A stretch of 34,289 nt of DNA from Candidatus Parabeggiatoa sp. nov. 1. Lineage in GTDB: Bacteria > Pseudomonadota > Gammaproteobacteria > Beggiatoales > Beggiatoaceae. Every line of letters begins with the position of its first letter. The stretch's first letter is position 1. The position numbers were made by a program, and so were the translations under genes. Under the pieces are notes generated by a model. The model had not been told where the DNA came from, made no database searches, and worked only from the letters and a program-made list of their open reading frames with translations. Shown here piece after piece: positions 29,438-34,289 of this stretch. The stretch is from assembly GCA_003646175.1 (NCBI GenBank), contig QNER01000006.1:1-34289 (forward strand). Reading direction: 5' to 3'.

Positions 29438-30157
29438 TTATGCCCCGCTGGCAACATCCCACAGTTTTATTTCCTGATAACTGCCCGATAGCGCGTAGCG
29501 ACCATCCGGCGAGAAGGCGGCTGACAAAACACCATACCTACCATGCCCAGAGAAGGTGCGAATTTCAGCCCCACTGGCAACCTCCCATAATTTCAAAATC
29601 CCGTCACCATAGCTAGAAAGTGCGTAGCGACCATCCGGCGAGAAACCCACTGACGAAAAACCACTGCGCCCATAAAAGGTACGAATTTGGGCCCCATTGT
29701 CCACCGACCACAATTTCATCGTCCTATCAACACTGCCAGAGAGCACGTAGCGACCATCCGGCGAAAAGGCGGGGTTATGCCCAGCGAAGGTGCGTATTTC
29801 TGCCCACCCAGAAATATCTAATAGTTTCAATTTATTTGAACTGCCAGAAAGTGCGTAGCGACCATCCGGCGAAAAGGCCACTGACGCAACACGGTTATGC
29901 CCAAATAAAGTATGGATTACTGCCCCGCTGGCAACATTCCACAATTTCAAAGTCTTATCATCACTGCCAGAAAGCGCGTAGCGACCATCCGGCGAGAAGG
30001 CCACTGAAGAAACACCATTGCTATGCCCTGTGAAGGTGCGGACGGGTTCTGTAATGGTATCGGCCGTAGCAGCCGCGCTATAGCCGAGCAATAGGGCCAG
30101 TAATAATAGGCTTGGCGATAGGTGTTTACCTAGGTTTTTCAATAAGTTATATGACAT
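29438..30157 (-). CDS. Signal peptide plus WD40 repeats; proximal part of the same protein
   Basis: Signal SLLLLALLLGYSAAATADT, then GHxxxVxSVAFSPDGRYALSGSxDxTxKLW repeats. Ends SGA-TAA, in frame with IRTFTGHNDSVNSVAFSPDG of the next ORF. Confidence 0.85.
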   Translation of the reverse strand: MSYNLLKNLGKHLSPSLLLLALLLGYSAAATADTITEPVRTFTGHSNGVSSVAFSPDGRYALSGSDDKTLKLWNVASGAVIHTLFGHNRVASVAFSPDGRYALSGSSNKLKLLDISGWAEIRTFAGHNPAFSPDGRYVLSGSVDRTMKLWSVDNGAQIRTFYGRSGFSSVGFSPDGRYALSSYGDGILKLWEVASGAEIRTFSGHGRYGVLSAAFSPDGRYALSGSYQEIKLWDVASGA

Positions 30158-30398
30158 GTGCGTTTCTCCTGTTAGGATTTAGGGTAGTTCTGACAAATTT
30201 TAGCACATAATAAATCCCTTATAAAATACAATCCTTGTAGTTATTATACTGGAAGTACAGCTTCTTTCCGGATTTAACGGATTTTTTTCACCCTTTTCAA
30301 AGGAACGAAGTATATCCCTTATAAAATACAATTATTGTAGTTATTGTTCTCATCAACCATCCTTTTTTATCCTTATAAAAATAGTTCAAAGGGCAAAG

Positions 30399-32042
30399 TC
30401 AGCGGGTGTTGCGCTGACACTCACTTTGCTTGGTATAAGACGCTTTTTGCCCCGACAAATATTGTCCATTAACGAGCCAATGATAATCCGCAATCGCCCT
30501 CTTACCCGAAGACGGTGATAGAGTAAAAACCGTAGTGGGGGGCAAGTCGATGACAGAAACTATTTTCTCGACAGACGCGGTGAAACCCTCACTATCAGTA
30601 ACAGTCAGCATGATTGGATATTCCCCAGCGGCTTCAAGCGTAATACCAATTATCATGCCCGGTAGCGTTTGACACTTGGCTAAACGACTTGACCAAGTGT
30701 AATTCACAATATCACCGTTTGGATCGCTTGACGCACTGGCATCCAGCCTAACAGTCAATGGCGGAAAACCCGACTCAGGGAAGAAGCTAAAATCAGCGAT
30801 AGGTACGGGAGAAGGTTGAGTGAGCGTAAACGTTTGACCGGCAATGGTTAAAGTCCCCGCGCGCTCGTCGGGGGTATGATTGGCGGCCACCGAATATTCA
30901 ACAGTGCCATTGCCGATGCCGCTATTGCCGGTAGTGATAGTCAACCAATCAGCGTCACTACTGACAGTCCAAGGGCAGTCGGCCGGTGTTGCGCTAACAC
31001 TCACATTGCCACTTTCGGTAAAATTGGCTATTTGGCTGTTTGGCGTAATGCGGTAGGTGCAATCAAGATAGATTCCCCACAGTTTCAAAGTCTTATCATC
31101 ACTGCCAGAGAGCGCGTAGTGACCATCCGGCGAAAAGGCCACTGACCGAACATAATCGCTATGCCCTGTGAAAGTGCGGATTTCTGTGTCCACTAACCAC
31201 AGTTTCATAGTCCTATCAGCACTGCCAGAAAGCGCGTAGCGACCATCCGGCGATACGGCCACTGAATTTACAGTATTGCTATGCCCAGAGAAGGTGCTTA
31301 TTTCGGCTCCGCTGGCAACCGCCCACACTTTCAGATCATAACTGCCAGAGAGTGCGTAGTTGCCGTCGGAGGTGAAAGCAACTGATTGAACCCAACCGGT
31401 ACGCCCAGAGAAGGTGCGGATTTCGGCCCCGCTGGCAACCCCCCACAGTTTCAAAGTCTTATCATAACTGCCAGAGAGCGCGTAGTTGCCGTCGGGGGAG
31501 AATGCCACTGACAAAACACCACTGTTATGCCCATAAAAAGTGCGTATTTCTGAACCGCTGGAAACCTCCCACAGTTTCAAAGTATTATCCCAACTACCAG
31601 AGAGTGCGTAGTTGCCGTCGGGGGAGAATGCCACTGACAGAACATAATGGCGGCTATGCCCTGTGAAGGTGCGGATTTCGGCCCCGCTGGCAACCTCCCA
31701 CAGTTTCAAAGTCCCATCCCAACTGCCAGAGAGCGCGTAGTTGCCGTCGGGGGAGAAGGCCACTGACAAAACACCACTGCTATGCCCTGTGAAAGTACGG
31801 ATTTCTGCTCCGCTGTCCACTGCCCACAGTTTCAAAGTCTTATCCCGACTGCCAGAGAGCGCGTAGCGACCATCCGGCGAGAAGGCCACTGAAGAAACAC
31901 CACTGCTATGCCCTGTGAAGGTGCGGACGGGTTCTGTAATGGTATCGGCCGTAGCAGCCGCGCTATAGCCGAGCAATAGGGCCAGTAATAATAGGCTTGG
32001 TGAGAAAAGCTTAGCTAGGTTTTTCAATAAGTTATCTGACAT
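30399..32042 (-). CDS. Paralogous secreted WD40-BACON-PKD protein, truncated (no peptidase domain)
   Basis: Near-identical signal peptide and WD40 units; diverges after VNGQYLSGQKASYT into KQSECQRNTR*, an out-of-frame BACON-like fragment. Confidence 0.85.
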   Translation of the reverse strand: MSDNLLKNLAKLFSPSLLLLALLLGYSAAATADTITEPVRTFTGHSSGVSSVAFSPDGRYALSGSRDKTLKLWAVDSGAEIRTFTGHSSGVLSVAFSPDGNYALSGSWDGTLKLWEVASGAEIRTFTGHSRHYVLSVAFSPDGNYALSGSWDNTLKLWEVSSGSEIRTFYGHNSGVLSVAFSPDGNYALSGSYDKTLKLWGVASGAEIRTFSGRTGWVQSVAFTSDGNYALSGSYDLKVWAVASGAEISTFSGHSNTVNSVAVSPDGRYALSGSADRTMKLWLVDTEIRTFTGHSDYVRSVAFSPDGHYALSGSDDKTLKLWGIYLDCTYRITPNSQIANFTESGNVSVSATPADCPWTVSSDADWLTITTGNSGIGNGTVEYSVAANHTPDERAGTLTIAGQTFTLTQPSPVPIADFSFFPESGFPPLTVRLDASASSDPNGDIVNYTWSSRLAKCQTLPGMIIGITLEAAGEYPIMLTVTDSEGFTASVEKIVSVIDLPPTTVFTLSPSSGKRAIADYHWLVNGQYLSGQKASYTKQSECQRNTR

Positions 32043-32125
32043 CTGCGTTTCTCCTGTTAGGGTTCAAGTTTAGGGTAGTCCCGACAGTATAGTACAACTC
32101 TTATTTAGTATACGACAATACAGTA

Positions 32126-32266
32126 CAGTACAACTAATTACGTGGATAAACGAATTATTTTTTGGCCATATTGACTATCTAAGCTAACCTTTTGGACCTT
32201 TATGAATGTAAGAGCAAACGACTGATATTGGTTTTAATTCGTTTATCCACGTAATTAGTTGTACTG
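32126..32266. mobile_element. MITE-like element with perfect 31-bp TIRs
   Basis: CAGTACAACTAATTACGTGGATAAACGAATT (32126-32156) and AATTCGTTTATCCACGTAATTAGTTGTACTG (32236-32266); followed by related ATTCGTTTAGGAACAAAATTAGTTGTACTG. Confidence 0.85.
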
Positions 32267-32524
32267 TTATTCGTTTAGGAACAAAATTAGTTGTACTGTT
32301 ATGGATGACTCGAATTGCGAGGGCGAGAGTCTAATACAATGAAGAGAATAGGACAACAACTACAAGGATTGTATTTTAGAAAGGATTTATAAGAAAGGAT
32401 TTCTACATGCATATCCGCCCGACTCATGATACTGGAAGTACAACTTCTTTCCGGATTTAACGGATTTTTTTCACCCTCTTCAAAGGAACGAAGTATATCC
32501 ATTATATTTATAGTTAATTACCAA

Positions 32525-33433
32525 TTACGTCACCGTTGGCCACAACCAGGCAGCGCCTCGCACACCGCTAGAATCTCCATACTTTGCAGGTTTTAACACA
32601 GTATCCACCCGATCTGAAAACACATAACGTTCCCATAAACGCGGCACTTCTGTGTATAACTGGGCAATATTTGACATGCCACCGCCTAATACAATCACAT
32701 TGGGGTCTAACACATTGATTATACTGGCTAATCCTCTGGCAAGACGGTCGGTGTAGCGCGATAAACACGTTCCCGCTGCCTTGTCGCCCGCGTTGGCTAA
32801 GGCCACAATTTCATGGGGTGTTTTTGATTGCCCAGTGGCCGCTTGATAATCCCGCGCCATCCCCGGCCCCGATAAGAAAGTTTCTATGCAACCCTGTTTA
32901 CCGCAATAGCAGCGAGGCCCGGGCAATTCATCTGGTTGCGGCCAAGGTAACGGATTATGTCCCCATTCTCCAGCAATGCCATTGATGCCAGTTAAGACTT
33001 GTTGATTGATAGCAATACCCCCACCGGTGCCAGTGCCGATAATGACACCAAAAACAACCGCAGCCCCGGCCGCAGCCCCGTCTACCGCTTCGGACAGCGC
33101 AAAACAGTTGGCATCGTTGCTTAATTTCACTGTGCACTGCAAAGCCGTACTGAGATCATGATCTAAAGGCCGTCCAATCAAGCATGTTGAATTCGCATTT
33201 TTTATCAGGCCAGTTGCCGGCGATAACGCGCCTGGCATCGCAACACCAATACTGCCCTGACTGCCTAAACGTTGTTCAATGTGGTGAACTAAATCAACGA
33301 TGGTTTGCACAGTGGCAGCGTAGTCTCCGATGGGCGTTGGCACACGCTCGCGGGCTAAGGTTTGTCCTTGATTATCAAGCGCAATGACTTCTATTTTCGT
33401 GCCACCTAAATCAACACCTATGCGTAATGACAT
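32525..33433 (-). CDS. ROK-family sugar kinase
   Basis: 302 aa. MSLRIGVDLGGTKIEVIALD, GTGTGGGIAINQQ, Zn motif GPRCYCGKQGCIETFLSGPG. Confidence 0.9.
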   Translation of the reverse strand: MSLRIGVDLGGTKIEVIALDNQGQTLARERVPTPIGDYAATVQTIVDLVHHIEQRLGSQGSIGVAMPGALSPATGLIKNANSTCLIGRPLDHDLSTALQCTVKLSNDANCFALSEAVDGAAAGAAVVFGVIIGTGTGGGIAINQQVLTGINGIAGEWGHNPLPWPQPDELPGPRCYCGKQGCIETFLSGPGMARDYQAATGQSKTPHEIVALANAGDKAAGTCLSRYTDRLARGLASIINVLDPNVIVLGGGMSNIAQLYTEVPRLWERYVFSDRVDTVLKPAKYGDSSGVRGAAWLWPTVT

Positions 33434-33477
33434 ATTTTTTCTCCAAGTGTTTTTCGGAGTCCAAACTTTAGTTTGGC

Positions 33478-33507
33478 ATTAAGGAGTTAAAATCTCAGAA
33501 ACAGGGA
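33478..33507 (-). pseudogene. 3'-terminal remnant of a Uma2-like gene
   Basis: Reverse complement reads ..PVSEILTP*, matching the Uma2 C-terminus at 34106-34135. Confidence 0.55.
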
Positions 33508-33551
33508 AAGTACAACGGATTTACGGATTTTACGGATTTATCATTATTAGA

Positions 33552-33584
33552 ACGGATACTATCCCATCGAGGTATAGCATCCGT
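33552..33584. repeat. ACGGATACTATCCC palindrome (copy 3)
   Basis: ACGGATACTATCCCATCGAGGTATAGCATCCGT. Confidence 0.85.
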
Positions 33585-33998
33585 AAAATGGGATTCGTTG
33601 TACTTACTACAACGTAGGGAAAACCGTAAAGCGTTGCAAAAACCTTGAAGGTTTCTAACTGAAATTAGTTATCTGAAAAACTATAGAAATGGCTTTCTAG
33701 AAAACACCAGTGCGGTTAAACGCAAAAACATGGAGTGCGTATGCGTAGTAGAAAAAATTCGTTTATTTAGTCAATTCGCTGTACTCAGTAAATGGGTATC
33801 TTTTCATCACGATCATGGTGGACTGTTGTGTCCGAGACTTCTATACGGAAAGTACAACTTCTTTCCGGATTTGACGGATTTTTTTAAGGCCGATGTGGCT
33901 TTTTGTTATTGTATTTTCCCATTTTGTGCCATTTTGAGACACTAATTCGATGTTTTTGGGGAGTAAGGCTCATCATTAATCTCCTTTAAGCCGTTAAA

Positions 33999-34072
33999 AC
34001 GGATACTATCCCATCGAGGGATAGCATCCGTAAGTGGAAACGGATAGTATCCCTTCGAGGGATGCTATCCGT
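33999..34072. repeat. ACGGATACTATCCC palindromes (copies 4 and 5) in inverted tandem
   Basis: ACGGATACTATCCCATCGAGGGATAGCATCCGT-AAGTGGAA-ACGGATAGTATCCCTTCGAGGGATGCTATCCGT. Confidence 0.9.
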
Positions 34073-34105
34073 TATGGATGAAAAATCCCCATTCTTAATG
34101 AACCA

Positions 34106-34289
34106 TTAAGGACTTAAAATCTCAGAAACAGGGATTTTAATATGGGGCAGTTGCGACGGTATAATTGTTTGTTCTGAGTCAAAAATGCGTTTGTTGGTAT
34201 AGCCATTTGCCGTCGGGTTTAGGTAAACTTCAACTTGAAACTCGTTCAAGTCCACTAGCCAACATTCAACAATGCCGTCTTTCGCATAA
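34106..34289 (-). CDS. Uma2/DUF820-family nuclease-like protein, C-terminal part (runs off the window)
   Basis: Reverse frame reads YAKDGIVECWLVDLNEFQVEVYLNPTANGYTNKRIFDSEQTIIPSQLPHIKIPVSEILSP*. Confidence 0.75.
   Translation of the reverse strand, partial: YAKDGIVECWLVDLNEFQVEVYLNPTANGYTNKRIFDSEQTIIPSQLPHIKIPVSEILSP

Noticed and set aside
3829-29440. Genome-wide TAA-to-Glu code change
   Set aside because: typA and the ROK kinase terminate at TAA at normal lengths, and the affected loci mostly look like decaying genes.
29620-30033. Plus-strand repetitive ORF
   Set aside because: Antisense shadow of the WD40 repeats on the minus strand.
1-34289. tRNA, rRNA or group I/II intron
   Set aside because: No cloverleaf, rRNA or intron-core/reverse-transcriptase signature recognised by eye; a covariance scan would be needed to be sure.

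Overview
Accessory-rich window, probably from a Beggiatoa/Thioploca-like sulfur-oxidising gammaproteobacterium (lineage inferred from gene content only). Intact housekeeping or metabolic genes are a DsrL-like iron-sulfur flavoprotein (542-2467 -), typA/bipA (21984-23798 -) and a ROK sugar kinase (32525-33433 -). Between them lie three kinds of material. (1) A predicted conflict operon at about 9.6-18.1 kb: an EACC1-like protein, a caspase (C14) plus iSTAND-like protein interrupted by an in-frame TGA, a MoxR AAA+ ATPase, a nuclease-like protein, and a vWA-like membrane protein fused in frame to a complete bacterial sugar transferase. (2) Several toxin-antitoxin or XisHI loci, in most of which the toxin/nuclease partner is broken while the small partner stays open. 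(3) Many palindromic MITE-like repeats. One is a 200-bp element whose in-silico removal, leaving one TA, restores a reading frame exactly. Another is a CTAG-bounded family with conserved ends and variable internal hairpins. The right side holds tandem paralogs of secreted WD40-BACON-PKD proteins; one ends in a caspase-like peptidase and is split by a single in-frame TAA. At several pseudogene positions TAA stands where GAA (Glu) is expected. All assignments come from reading the sequence; no database search was run.
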